In this document: positions 1-8,408 of the stretch, piece after piece
Layout: every line of letters begins with the position of its first letter
How positions within the stretch are numbered: position 1 is the first letter of the stretch
The notes under the pieces: model-generated
Database searches by the model: none
Told to the model about the DNA's origin: nothing
What the model saw: only the letters and a program-made list of their open reading frames with translations
Translations under genes and position numbers: made by a program
NCBI GenBank assembly: GCA_002337085.1
Contig: DDFH01000002.1
Coordinates: 1 to 64,000 of the forward strand
Reading direction: 5' to 3'
From: Hyphomonadaceae bacterium UBA1933
GTDB taxonomy: Bacteria; Pseudomonadota; Alphaproteobacteria; Caulobacterales; Aquidulcibacteraceae
DNA length: 64,000 bases

Positions 1-20
1 ATTTTCTTCGAAACTTTCAT
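1..20 (-). CDS. start of a further minus-strand gene (cut by window edge)
   Basis: Reading the minus strand, an ATG at 20-18 opens a frame encoding M-K-V-S-K-K before the window ends. It is preceded at 26-35 by a very good ribosome binding site (AAGAGGAGGA), and lies 32 bases after the dmpG stop, so it is probably the next gene of the dmpFG operon. Nothing can be said about its product from six codons. Confidence 0.5.
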
Positions 21-51
21 TCTTTTCCTCCTCTTGTTTTTAATTTGCCTT

Positions 52-1089
52 TTAGGCAGGTAACAAACCTCTTTCTTTAGCTATTGTAAGGGTTGTGTCG
101 TAAATCATGTCTTCTTGGCCGCCAATCATTTTTTTGCGTCCAAGCTCAACCAAAATATCACGTGCTGGAATGCCATATTTTTCACCCGCACGTTTGGCAT
201 GAAGTAGGAATGTTGAATAAACACCTGCAAAGCCAAGGGTTAAGGACGCACGGTCAACGCGCACCATATGATCCATGAATGGCAAAATTACATCTTCGGC
301 AATGTCCATAAGTTTGAATAGGTCGCATCCAGTTTCAATCCCCATGCGATCGCAAACAGCAACAAAAACCTCGGTCGGTGTATTGCCCGCACCTGCACCA
401 AGGCCAGCAACAGAGGCATCAATACGGCTTGCACCGGCTTCAATTGCGGCAATAGAATTGGCAATGCCCATACCCATATTATGGTGCCCATGGAAGCCAA
501 TTTCAGTTTCAGGGTTTAGGGTATCTCGCAATGCGCCAACACGTGCCTTCACATCATCAGGAAGCATATAGCCCGCAGAATCGGTGACATAAACCGTTTG
601 TGCACCATAATCTTCCATTAATTTACCCTGTTTGGCGATGCCTTCAGGTGTGTTAAGATGTGCCATCATCAAAAAACCTGATGCATCCATCCCAAGTTTA
701 CGGGCATATGCAATATGCTGTTGAGCGGTATCCGCTTCGGTGCAATGGGTTGCAGCGTGAACGGAGCGTGCGCCGCAATCATATGCCGATTTTAATTCGG
801 GCATAGTCCCAAGCCCAGGAATAAGCAAAACTGAAACTTTAGCTTGTTTCATTTTTGAAGAAACAGCGGAAATATATTCTTCGTTTTTGTGGGGTGCAAA
901 GCCATGTTGAATTGAATTACCACCAACGCCTGCACCATGTGTAACCTGTATCATTGGCACACCTGCATCATCAAGCAAGCACGCAATTTCAACCATTTTA
1001 TCAACAGAAATTTGTTCTCGTTTAGCATGCATACCATCACGCAATGACATGTCGTGTATGATGATTTTACGACCTTTTAGGTTTGACAT
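52..1089 (-). CDS. dmpG: 4-hydroxy-2-oxovalerate aldolase
   Basis: Mn-dependent class II pyruvate aldolase (DmpG/BphI/MhpE family) that splits 4-hydroxy-2-oxovalerate into pyruvate and acetaldehyde at the end of the catechol meta-cleavage pathway. The 345-residue length is normal for the family. The N-terminal HDMSLRDGMHAKR segment gives Arg17, Asp18 and His21, and GFHGHHNMGM gives His200 and His202; by family knowledge Asp18, His200 and His202 bind the metal and Arg17/His21 are catalytic. It overlaps the upstream dmpF start/stop by one base, as expected because DmpG and DmpF form a complex that channels acetaldehyde. Very secure call. Confidence 0.96.
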   Translation of the reverse strand: MSNLKGRKIIIHDMSLRDGMHAKREQISVDKMVEIACLLDDAGVPMIQVTHGAGVGGNSIQHGFAPHKNEEYISAVSSKMKQAKVSVLLIPGLGTMPELKSAYDCGARSVHAATHCTEADTAQQHIAYARKLGMDASGFLMMAHLNTPEGIAKQGKLMEDYGAQTVYVTDSAGYMLPDDVKARVGALRDTLNPETEIGFHGHHNMGMGIANSIAAIEAGASRIDASVAGLGAGAGNTPTEVFVAVCDRMGIETGCDLFKLMDIAEDVILPFMDHMVRVDRASLTLGFAGVYSTFLLHAKRAGEKYGIPARDILVELGRKKMIGGQEDMIYDTTLTIAKERGLLPA

Positions 1090-2024
1090 TATGCATTCTC
1101 CTCAAGTGCTTTGGGCGCCAAAGTTGGTTTAAGGGTTATCTTTCCGTTTAAAATTTCTTCGGCAAACATTTCTGCGGTGCGCGCTGCTGCTGCTGTCATA
1201 ATATCAAGATTACCGGCATATTTTGGCAAATAATCACCAAGACCTGCTACCTCAAGGAAAACTGCAACGCGGTTATCTTCAAAAATTGGGCCATTTACCA
1301 ATTTATATCCAGGAACATATTTTTGAACTTCTGCAATCATTTCATGAATTGATTTTGTGATTGCTGCTTCATCTGGCTTATCTTCAGTGATGCAATATAC
1401 AGTATTGCGCATAATCATTGGTGGGTCAGCAGGGTTAATAATCGCAAGTGCTTTGCCACGTTTTGCCCCACCAACTTTTACAAGTGCGGATGAAGTTGTG
1501 AATGTGAATTCATCCAAATTTGCACGTGTGCCTGGGCCAATTGATTTTGAACTTAATGAAGCAATAATTTCTGCATATTCAACATCTTGAATGCGTGACA
1601 CAGCATAAACCATCGGAATGGTTGCCTGTCCTGCGCATGAAATCATGTTGACGTTCATCTCAAGTTTATCGGCATGTTCACGCAAATTAACTGGTGGAAC
1701 GCATAATGGACCAATTGCAGCAGGCGTTAAATCAACCATCAAAACGCCAAGCTCATTAAGCTTGCGGCTGTTTTCAGCATGAACATATGCAGATGTTGCA
1801 TCAAATGCGATTTGGATATTATCTTCTTTTACATAAGGTAAAAGTCCATCAACACCTTCATGCGTGGTTTTAAGACCCATTGCTGCTGCACGCTTTAAAC
1901 CATCCGATTCAGGGTCAATCCCGACCATCCATACCGGTTCAAGATATTCAGAGCGTTGTAATTTGTAAATTAAATCAGTGCCAATATTGCCCGACCCGAT
2001 AAGGGCGCATTTTATCTTTGCCAT
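1089..2024 (-). CDS. dmpF: acetaldehyde dehydrogenase (CoA-acylating)
   Basis: Converts acetaldehyde made by DmpG, with NAD+ and CoA, to acetyl-CoA. The 311-residue protein starts with a Rossmann motif (ALIGSGNIGTDL, residues 7-18) and carries the catalytic cysteine at residue 130 in NMISCAGQATIP, matching DmpF/BphJ/MhpF. It is the first gene of a dmpF-dmpG minus-strand unit that lies 99 bases downstream of the LysR gene. The ATAC-N7-GTAT dyad at 2117-2131 suggests its own LysR-controlled promoter rather than simple read-through from the regulator gene (inference). Confidence 0.96.
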   Translation of the reverse strand: MAKIKCALIGSGNIGTDLIYKLQRSEYLEPVWMVGIDPESDGLKRAAAMGLKTTHEGVDGLLPYVKEDNIQIAFDATSAYVHAENSRKLNELGVLMVDLTPAAIGPLCVPPVNLREHADKLEMNVNMISCAGQATIPMVYAVSRIQDVEYAEIIASLSSKSIGPGTRANLDEFTFTTSSALVKVGGAKRGKALAIINPADPPMIMRNTVYCITEDKPDEAAITKSIHEMIAEVQKYVPGYKLVNGPIFEDNRVAVFLEVAGLGDYLPKYAGNLDIMTAAAARTAEMFAEEILNGKITLKPTLAPKALEENA

Positions 2025-2116
2025 GTTACAAGGTTTCCCCGCTTTTATTAAATTACTTGCGAGAGAAGATATTAAGCAAAAATCAAACCGTCCAATACCG
2101 TTTTTTAAGGCTTACT

Positions 2117-2131
2117 ATACCTTTTAGGTAT
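2117..2131 (-). promoter_or_regulatory. LysR-type box upstream of dmpFG
   Basis: Perfect dyad ATACC-N5-GGTAT overlapping the stop codon of the LysR gene, 93 bases before dmpF. On the minus strand it is followed after exactly 18 bases by GTATT (with a preceding A-run), the same spacing as at the other two catabolic promoters here. ATAC-N7-GTAT is the known recognition pattern of the BenM/CatM group of LysR regulators. Binding itself is inferred. Confidence 0.7.
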
Positions 2132-3029
2132 CATTAAGACTGCTATTAATACGAAAGTCGTTAATAGTTTTGAGAAATGCTTCAAGAATTGGTGATTTAT
2201 CATCCTTCATATACATACATGAAATATCGACTTTTACGTCTGCGGACTCTTTTAACGGTATGTATTTTACGCCTGTGGCACCGAAAGACATTGCTGATTC
2301 TGGTACAAAGCATACCCCAAAACCCGATGCAACAAGGGCAATCCCTGTTGCTGCATCACCAACAACTTGTGCAACATTTGGCGTAATGTCGAATTTATAA
2401 AACTGGCTAAGGATGAAGTCTGCAAAATTTGGACGTCCAATGTTTGGAAATAAAACAATCGGCTCACTTGCAAGTTCGGCAAAGGAAACGACTTCCTTTT
2501 CGCTTAGCGGATTGGATTTATGTACACCCACAACAATGGTTTCAACCGCAATGGTTTTAACCCCAATATCCGGCAATTCGGGTATAAGACGGTTAAAACC
2601 AATTTTTATGCGCCTTTGGCGTAATGCTTCAATTTGTTCGGTTTTATTCATTGTGTGCAAAACAATTTGCACGTCGGGAAAAGACTCGCGGAATCGCAAT
2701 AAAAGGCGTGGAGCAATTTCAAAAACACCAGAGCCAAAAATTGCAACATCAAGCCGTCCAATGATTCCTTCTGCGGCCCGTTTAGTTCGCGAAATTGCAA
2801 CATCGACTAAAGATAATATATTGATTGCTTCATCATAAAGTGTCTTTCCTGCATCCGTTAACTCAACCCCTTTTACAGAGCGTTTAAAAAGCTGGACACC
2901 TAATTGATCTTCAAGCTGCTTTATTTGCCGTGTCAATGGTGGTTGTGAAATATGCAAAATGCTTGATGCACGGCCAATATTACCTTCTTTGGCAACGGCA
3001 ACAAAATATTTCAAATGGCGTAATTCCAT
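2124..3029 (-). CDS. LysR-family regulator, CatR/BenM-like
   Basis: Transcriptional regulator of 301 residues. The N-terminus MELRHLKYFVAVAKEGNIGRA followed by SQPPLTRQIKQLE is the winged helix-turn-helix of the CatR/CatM/BenM branch, followed by a periplasmic-binding-protein-like effector domain. It lies between the two arms of the meta-cleavage cluster, divergent from dmpQ, and three BenM-type dyads occur at the three catabolic promoters. It is therefore the likely activator of the whole phenol pathway, with a pathway intermediate such as a muconate or semialdehyde as inducer (inference). Many dmp-type clusters use a sigma-54 XylR/DmpR regulator instead; none is visible here. Confidence 0.9.
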   Translation of the reverse strand: MELRHLKYFVAVAKEGNIGRASSILHISQPPLTRQIKQLEDQLGVQLFKRSVKGVELTDAGKTLYDEAINILSLVDVAISRTKRAAEGIIGRLDVAIFGSGVFEIAPRLLLRFRESFPDVQIVLHTMNKTEQIEALRQRRIKIGFNRLIPELPDIGVKTIAVETIVVGVHKSNPLSEKEVVSFAELASEPIVLFPNIGRPNFADFILSQFYKFDITPNVAQVVGDAATGIALVASGFGVCFVPESAMSFGATGVKYIPLKESADVKVDISCMYMKDDKSPILEAFLKTINDFRINSSLNDT

Positions 3030-3112
3030 TCTTCCCCCTCCAGAAATTATTAATGGTAATATTAGTTTTGTTAAGGTTACTAAAGAAAATTATATAGTAA
3101 ACCATAATAATG

Positions 3113-3127
3113 ATACTTTTTAGGTAT
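3113..3127 (+). promoter_or_regulatory. LysR-type box in the LysR-dmpQ divergent region
   Basis: ATAC-N7-GTAT dyad (one mismatch from ATACC-N5-GGTAT) followed 18 bases later by GTATTT at 3146, with an A-run in between. It sits 84 bases before the LysR start and 89 bases before dmpQ, placed to autoregulate the regulator and activate the dmpQBCEH-SDR-I unit. The element is seen in sequence; the binding protein is inferred. Confidence 0.7.
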
Positions 3128-3216
3128 GACTACGGCTCGAAAAAAGTATTTCCCCAGTGCAAAATTTTATTTCATAAATATGAAAATACAAAAGGCCAAA
3201 AAAATAAGGGCTAAAG

Positions 3217-3576
3217 ATGGAAACGCTAAAAGGGAATATAACTTCGGTTATGACTGAAGAAGCATATGAATATGTAAAAATCACCATCGCTGAAACTGGG
3301 GAATCTTTTGATTGTTCTACCAATGAAAGCGTTCTTGAAGGAATGCGCAGGCTTGGCAAGCGTGGTATTCCCGTCGGGTGTCGTTCAGGAGGATGTTCAG
3401 TTTGCAAGTGTCAGGTTGTTAAAGGTGAATATCACCAGCACCGACCAATGAGCACTGAATATATCAGTAAACAAGAATTGGAAGAAAACTGTGTTTTGAC
3501 CTGCTGCATAAAACCGAAAGATAATCTTGAGGTAAAAGTTATCGGGAAAATGCACAAGAATATATGTGAAAAATAA
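3217..3576 (+). CDS. dmpQ: chloroplast-type [2Fe-2S] ferredoxin (DmpQ/XylT-like)
   Basis: 119-residue plant-type ferredoxin with Cys55-X4-Cys60-X2-Cys63 and a distal Cys in CVLTCC (Cys96 the likely fourth ligand). DmpQ/XylT proteins re-reduce the Fe(II) centre of catechol 2,3-dioxygenase after oxidative inactivation, and the gene is here, as in the dmp and xyl operons, directly before the dioxygenase. The start at 3217 follows an AAGGG sequence; a later ATG at 3250 would remove 11 residues. Confidence 0.9.
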   Translation: METLKGNITSVMTEEAYEYVKITIAETGESFDCSTNESVLEGMRRLGKRGIPVGCRSGGCSVCKCQVVKGEYHQHRPMSTEYISKQELEENCVLTCCIKPKDNLEVKVIGKMHKNICEK

Positions 3577-3600
3577 ACTTATTTCTGGAGGAAAGTTACA

Positions 3601-4527
3601 ATGGCAATTACAGGTGTTTTAAGACCGGGGCATGCACAAATTCGCGTTCTTGATCTCGAAGAAGGTGTGAAGTTTTATCGTGACGTTTTAGGTCTTGTTG
3701 ATATGGGCCGCGATTCACAAGGACGTCATTATTTCAAAGCATGGGATGAGCGCGATCACCACAGCGTTCTAATTCGTCAAGCGGACAAAGCCGGTATTGA
3801 CCTCTTTGGCTTCAAAGTTGACAGTGAAGAAACTTTAAACAAATTTGAAAAAGATCTTCAGGCTTATGGCGTTACAACAAAACGCATTCCTGCGGGCGAA
3901 ATGATTAATACGGGAGAGCGTGTCCAATTTACCTTGAATAATGGTCACACTATCGAGCTTTATGCAGATAAAAAGGATGTAGGAAATTGTCAGGGATATA
4001 GCCATCCAAAGCCTTGGACTCCGGAAGCCGAGCATGGGATTGCACCTGTGCGGATGGATCATGCATTATTGGCGGGCGGCGATTTGGATCAAGCATTAGA
4101 TATCTTTGTTAATGTTCTTGGCTTTTATTTAGTTGAAGAAGTTGTGGCACCAGACGGTATGAAGGTTGGTATTTGGCTGTCATGTTCGAACAAAGTTCAC
4201 GATATTGCATTCCTGCGCCATACCGAAGATGCAAAACTTCACCATGTCTCATTCTATCTAGATACTTGGGAGAAAGTTCTTCGTGCCGCCGATATTATGT
4301 CGATGAATGAAGTGCCCGTTGATATAGGGCCGACCCGACATGGTATTACACGTGGTGCAACTATTTATGCGTGGGATAGATCTGGCAATCGCTTTGAAAC
4401 TTTTGCAGGTGGCTATATTTCATACCCAGACCATAAGACTTTAACTTGGCCGCTTGAGCATCTTCCTGAAGGCCTCGATTATGCCCAGCGAAAACTTCAC
4501 GAAACTTTCTTGACCGTATTCTCATAA
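3601..4527 (+). CDS. dmpB: catechol 2,3-dioxygenase
   Basis: Extradiol ring-cleavage enzyme opening catechol to 2-hydroxymuconic semialdehyde. The 308 residues hold the two vicinal-oxygen-chelate modules of the XylE/DmpB family. The iron ligands are visible as His154 (RMDHALL), His215 (LHHVSFYL) and Glu266 (RFETFAGGY), one residue off XylE numbering (153/214/265). A clear RBS (CTGGAGGAAAG) precedes the ATG. It follows the ferredoxin by 24 bases and precedes dmpC. Confidence 0.97.
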   Translation: MAITGVLRPGHAQIRVLDLEEGVKFYRDVLGLVDMGRDSQGRHYFKAWDERDHHSVLIRQADKAGIDLFGFKVDSEETLNKFEKDLQAYGVTTKRIPAGEMINTGERVQFTLNNGHTIELYADKKDVGNCQGYSHPKPWTPEAEHGIAPVRMDHALLAGGDLDQALDIFVNVLGFYLVEEVVAPDGMKVGIWLSCSNKVHDIAFLRHTEDAKLHHVSFYLDTWEKVLRAADIMSMNEVPVDIGPTRHGITRGATIYAWDRSGNRFETFAGGYISYPDHKTLTWPLEHLPEGLDYAQRKLHETFLTVFS

Positions 4528-4601
4528 ACTACGTGCAAGAGTTTCATCCTATCGATGCAGGCATATCATGCCTGCATCACCCCTCCCTAATTGTGTGAGA
4601 A

Positions 4602-6065
4602 ATGACAATGAAAAAAGTCCAAAATTTTATAAATAACGAATTCTACGACGGCTCTGAAGCCAAAACTTTCCCAAAATTATCACCCCTTAACAATGCACAA
4701 ATAGCCGAGGTTTGTGAGGCATCAAAATCAGATGTGGATGCTGCGGTTATGTCTGCAAAAAAGGCATTAAAAGGCCCGTGGGGGAAGATGACAACGGATG
4801 AACGCGTGGCAATTCTTTATAAAGTTGCGGATGAAATTACGCGCCGCTTTGAAGATTTTGTTGCCGCCGAAGTTGCCGATACCGGCATGCCGCAACATAC
4901 ATCACAATTTATGTGCGTTCGCGGTGCGCAAAATTTTAAAGTCTTTGCCGACGTAATTAAAAATGTGCCGACCGAATTTTTCGAAATGGCAACCCCAGAC
5001 GGTAAAGGGGCAATGAATTACGCAATCCGCCGCCCTGTTGGTGTTGTTGGCGTGGTTTGCCCTTGGAATGCGCCATTATTGCTTATGACATGGAAAGTTG
5101 GTCCGGCACTTGCCTGCGGTAATACGGTTGTGGTGAAGCCATCTGAAGAAACCCCGCAAACCGCTGCATTATTGGGTGAAGTAATGCGCGATGTTGGGGT
5201 TCCTGAAGGTGTTTATAACGTTGTTCATGGCTTCGGCCCAAATTCAACTGGTGAATTTTTGACAACGCATCAAGATGTTGACGCAATCACCTTTACCGGT
5301 GAAACCCGCACAGGGGCAGCAATTATGAAAGCTGCTGCGGATGGTGCGCGCCCTGTTTCACTCGAAATGGGCGGCAAAAATGCGGCAATTGTTTTTGCCG
5401 ATGCTGATTTAAATGTCGCGACAGAGGCATTGATGCGCTCTTGCTTTATGAATACCGGGCAAGTTTGTTTGGGGACAGAGCGTGTGTTTGTTGAGCGCCC
5501 ATTATTTGACACTTTGGTAAGTGCTTTGAAGGAAAAGGTAGCGGCATTAAAAATTGGTATCCCATCTGATCATGCATCAAATATGGGGCCACTTATTTCC
5601 AAAGAACATCAGGCAAAAGTGCTATCTTATTATAAAAAGGCGGTTGAAGAAGGTGCAAATGTCGTTATTGGCGGCGGCGTTCCAAAAATGGAGGGCGACC
5701 TTGCCAATGGTTCATGGGTTGAGCCAACAATTTGGACTGGCCTTAATGATGATGCCACAATCGCGGTTGATGAAATTTTTGGGCCATGTACCCACATCTT
5801 CCCATTCGATACCGAAGATGAGGTTATCGAACGCGCTAATAATACAAAATATGGCCTTTCAAGTGCAATTTTTACTAGCAATTTACAGCGTGCCCACCGC
5901 GTTGCGGCGCAAATTGAGGCAGGTGTTGTTTGGGTTAACTCATGGTTCTTGCGGGATTTGCGTACTGCCTTTGGTGGCGCGAAAAATTCTGGCATCGGGC
6001 GCGAAGGCGGCGTGCATTCATTGGAATTCTATACGGAGCTTAAAAATGTCTGCATCAAACTCTAA
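4602..6065 (+). CDS. dmpC: 2-hydroxymuconic semialdehyde dehydrogenase
   Basis: NAD-dependent aldehyde dehydrogenase of 487 residues oxidising the ring-cleavage product to 2-hydroxymuconate (4-oxalocrotonate enol). Catalytic features: Asn156 in CPWNAP, Glu255 in LEMGGKN, Cys289 in NTGQVCLGTERVFVE; the last stretch is typical of XylG/DmpC. Start is ATG 4602 or ATG 4608; the weak RBS does not decide. The 3' end overlaps the dmpE start by 20 bases, implying translational coupling. Confidence 0.95.
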   Translation: MTMKKVQNFINNEFYDGSEAKTFPKLSPLNNAQIAEVCEASKSDVDAAVMSAKKALKGPWGKMTTDERVAILYKVADEITRRFEDFVAAEVADTGMPQHTSQFMCVRGAQNFKVFADVIKNVPTEFFEMATPDGKGAMNYAIRRPVGVVGVVCPWNAPLLLMTWKVGPALACGNTVVVKPSEETPQTAALLGEVMRDVGVPEGVYNVVHGFGPNSTGEFLTTHQDVDAITFTGETRTGAAIMKAAADGARPVSLEMGGKNAAIVFADADLNVATEALMRSCFMNTGQVCLGTERVFVERPLFDTLVSALKEKVAALKIGIPSDHASNMGPLISKEHQAKVLSYYKKAVEEGANVVIGGGVPKMEGDLANGSWVEPTIWTGLNDDATIAVDEIFGPCTHIFPFDTEDEVIERANNTKYGLSSAIFTSNLQRAHRVAAQIEAGVVWVNSWFLRDLRTAFGGAKNSGIGREGGVHSLEFYTELKNVCIKL

Positions 6066-6837
6066 TATTATAGACGCCTTGGGCGATGAGTTACACGCGG
6101 CATTAATGGCGTGTAAGCCTATTGCACCTTTAACTTCGCGTGGCCATGATTTAACCATCGAAGATGCATATAAAATTCAAGAACGTATGTTAAGCCATCG
6201 ATTTAATGATGGGGCGCGCCTTGTTGGCAAAAAAGTTGGTGCGACATCGGCCGCTGTTCAAAACTTGTTAAAGGTAAGTCAGCCTGATTTCGGCATGCTT
6301 TTATCTGACATGATTTATAATGAGGGTGAAGAAATTCCAATATCGCGCCTAATCCAACCGCGGGCAGAGGGCGAAATTGCATTCATTCTTAAGCGCGACC
6401 TCATGGGGCCAGGTCTTACTATTGCCGAGGTTTTGTCGGCAACCGAATGCGTCATGCCATGTTTTGAAATCGTTGATAGTCGTATCGAGAATTGGCAAAT
6501 TAAAATCCAAGACACTGTTGCCGATAATGCTTCTTGCGGCGTGTTTGTATTGGGTGGTGCTGCTAAAGCACCAAAAGATGTCGATTTGGAGCTATGCGGT
6601 ATGTATCTTGAGAAAAATGGTACATTGCAGGTTACAGGTTCTGGTTCTGCTGCACTCGGTCATCCTGCAAATGCTATTGCTTGGCTTGGAAATACTTTGG
6701 GTCGTCTTGGTATTGGTTTAAAGGCAGGTGAAATAATTCTTTCAGGTGCTTTGGCGGGGCTTGTGCCAATTGCCAAAGGTGATGCTTTAACAATGACTAT
6801 TGGCGGATTGGGTTCTGCTTCTGTAAAATTCGGGTAG
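6046..6837 (+). CDS. dmpE: 2-oxopent-4-enoate hydratase
   Basis: Hydrates 2-hydroxypenta-2,4-dienoate to 4-hydroxy-2-oxovalerate. The frame is open from much further upstream inside dmpC, but the family-like start is the ATG at 6046 (MSASNSNIIDALGDEL) preceded by ACGGAGC, giving 263 residues, the usual size. It matches DmpE rather than DmpH through PLTSRG, GKKVGATSAAVQNLL, QPDFGMLLSDM, QPRAEGEIAFILKRDLMGPG and DTVADNASCG. DmpE and DmpH are homologous and function together; here they are adjacent. Confidence 0.93.
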   Translation: MSASNSNIIDALGDELHAALMACKPIAPLTSRGHDLTIEDAYKIQERMLSHRFNDGARLVGKKVGATSAAVQNLLKVSQPDFGMLLSDMIYNEGEEIPISRLIQPRAEGEIAFILKRDLMGPGLTIAEVLSATECVMPCFEIVDSRIENWQIKIQDTVADNASCGVFVLGGAAKAPKDVDLELCGMYLEKNGTLQVTGSGSAALGHPANAIAWLGNTLGRLGIGLKAGEIILSGALAGLVPIAKGDALTMTIGGLGSASVKFG

Positions 6838-6843
6838 GGCAAA

Positions 6844-7632
6844 ATGGCACTTTCAAAACAAATTCTCGAAGAGCTGGCAACAATTGTCGAAAATGCCGAA
6901 CTAGAGGCAAAAGCAATCGCACAACTCTCTATTAAATATCCTGAAATTGATGAGCAGGATGGTTATGATATTCAACATATTGTTCGTGATAGAAAAATTT
7001 CCCGTGGGCATAAAATTGTTGGTATTAAAGCAGGTCTAACTTCACGTGCAAAAATGATTCAGGTTGGTGTCGATAAGCCATCATATGGTTATTTGGCAGA
7101 CTATTTTGCGGTTGGTGATGGTGAAACCATTGATATTAAAAAACTTATCCATCCGCGTGTTGAACCTGAGATTGCCTTTGTCCTTAATAAGGATCTTGAG
7201 GGTGCGGGATGCCATGTAGGTGCGGTTTTGGCGGCAACCGATTTTATCATGCCGGCATTAGAAGTTATCGACAGCCGCTATGAAAATTTCAAATTCGATT
7301 TACCGAGTGTGGTTGCAGACAATTCATCTTCAAGCCGCTTTGTTCTTGGCGGTCGCGCACGTGCGGCATCGGATTTGGATTTGAAATCTTTAGGGATTGT
7401 AATGACGCATAATGGCAAGCCATTTTCATTTGGTGCTGGTGCTGCGGTGCTTGGGCATCCTGCAATGGCGGTGGCAATGGTTGTTAATCTTCTAGCGCGT
7501 CGTGGCGAAGGTATAAAAGCGGGTTCAGTTATTTTAACTGGAGGTATAACCGAAGCAGTAGCAGTAAAAGCTGGCGATAACGTGCAATTACGTGCACAGG
7601 GGCTTGGCTCTGTGAATGTAAACTTTGCCTAG
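6844..7632 (+). CDS. dmpH: 4-oxalocrotonate decarboxylase
   Basis: Decarboxylates 2-oxo-3-hexenedioate to 2-hydroxypenta-2,4-dienoate, feeding DmpE. 262 residues of the hydratase/decarboxylase (FAA hydrolase-like) family; GIKAGLTSRAKM, YGYLADYF, IHPRVEPEIAF and VIDSRYENFKFDLPSVVADN match DmpH better than DmpE. Starts 6 bases after the dmpE stop. It is followed 17 bases later by an SDR gene, an insertion not present in the classic dmp order. Confidence 0.93.
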   Translation: MALSKQILEELATIVENAELEAKAIAQLSIKYPEIDEQDGYDIQHIVRDRKISRGHKIVGIKAGLTSRAKMIQVGVDKPSYGYLADYFAVGDGETIDIKKLIHPRVEPEIAFVLNKDLEGAGCHVGAVLAATDFIMPALEVIDSRYENFKFDLPSVVADNSSSSRFVLGGRARAASDLDLKSLGIVMTHNGKPFSFGAGAAVLGHPAMAVAMVVNLLARRGEGIKAGSVILTGGITEAVAVKAGDNVQLRAQGLGSVNVNFA

Positions 7633-7649
7633 AAGCGAAAGAGGGGCGG

Positions 7650-8396
7650 ATGGATAAACTAGCAGTTATTGCGGGGGCAAGTGGTGAATTTGGTCGTGTA
7701 ATCACTAAAAAACTTGTTGGTTGCGGTCTAAAGGTTGTTGCTGTTGGGCGCAACCTTGAAGAATTGCAAAAACTTGCTGCCGAAATTGGCAATATAATTC
7801 CTTGCAAGGCTGATTTATCAAAAGATAGTGCGATTGAAATTATCAAATCTGCATGTAATGCACCCGTGAGAATGATTGTTAATTCAGCGGGGGTTCCAGT
7901 TGCAGGTGGCGTAATGGATGCCGAAATTGCCGCCATGAGCGAAGCCGTGAATATTAAAGTTGGCGGTTTTTTGCGTATGGTGCGGGCGGTTGATAGTCGC
8001 CTTGAGAAGCACTCACGCCTCGTGGCAATTGGTGGTCATTATGGTCTTGAACCAACAGCATATGCAGCAACAGCAGGGATTGGTAATGCCGCATTAATTA
8101 ACGTCTCGCGTCAGCTATCACTTGCTTATGGTGCACGTGGAATCACAAGCCATGTTATTGCACCTGGCCCGGCCGACACACCACGCCTTAGAAATGTTGC
8201 CAAAGCGCGTGCAGAACGTGACGGAAAAACATTAGAAGAAGTTTTACAAATTATGGCGTCTGAATCATCGCTTGGTGCATTTACAACGCCTTCACAAGTT
8301 GCATGGGCGGTTTCGTTATTACTTGATGAAGAAGCCGACGCCATGACAGGTTCAACCATAATGCTTGATAGCGGTCGCCGCAAAGGCTTACCGTAA
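7650..8396 (+). CDS. atypical short-chain dehydrogenase/reductase
   Basis: 248-residue Rossmann protein of the SDR superfamily inserted between dmpH and dmpI. The nucleotide-binding motif is AGASGEFG (residues 9-16), the NNAG motif reads NSAG, and the structural Asn is kept at 101. The active site is degenerate: Tyr138 is followed by AATA, so the YxxxK lysine is Ala142, and the usual Ser-Ser before it is GG (128-129). Late motifs (APGPADTPR, SSLGAFTTPSQVA) remain SDR-like. It might act on a pathway aldehyde or ketone, or bind without redox chemistry; no function can be assigned. Confidence 0.85.
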   Translation: MDKLAVIAGASGEFGRVITKKLVGCGLKVVAVGRNLEELQKLAAEIGNIIPCKADLSKDSAIEIIKSACNAPVRMIVNSAGVPVAGGVMDAEIAAMSEAVNIKVGGFLRMVRAVDSRLEKHSRLVAIGGHYGLEPTAYAATAGIGNAALINVSRQLSLAYGARGITSHVIAPGPADTPRLRNVAKARAERDGKTLEEVLQIMASESSLGAFTTPSQVAWAVSLLLDEEADAMTGSTIMLDSGRRKGLP

Positions 8397-8408
8397 TAGG
8401 AGATTGCA

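Noticed and set aside
2413..2838. 141-codon plus-strand open frame
   Set aside because: Antisense to the effector domain of the LysR gene; no independent support.
5554..6045. Upstream extension of the dmpE frame, 164 codons inside dmpC
   Set aside because: It overlaps well-conserved dmpC coding sequence; the residues are not family-like and the ATG at 6046 has an RBS and gives normal DmpE length.
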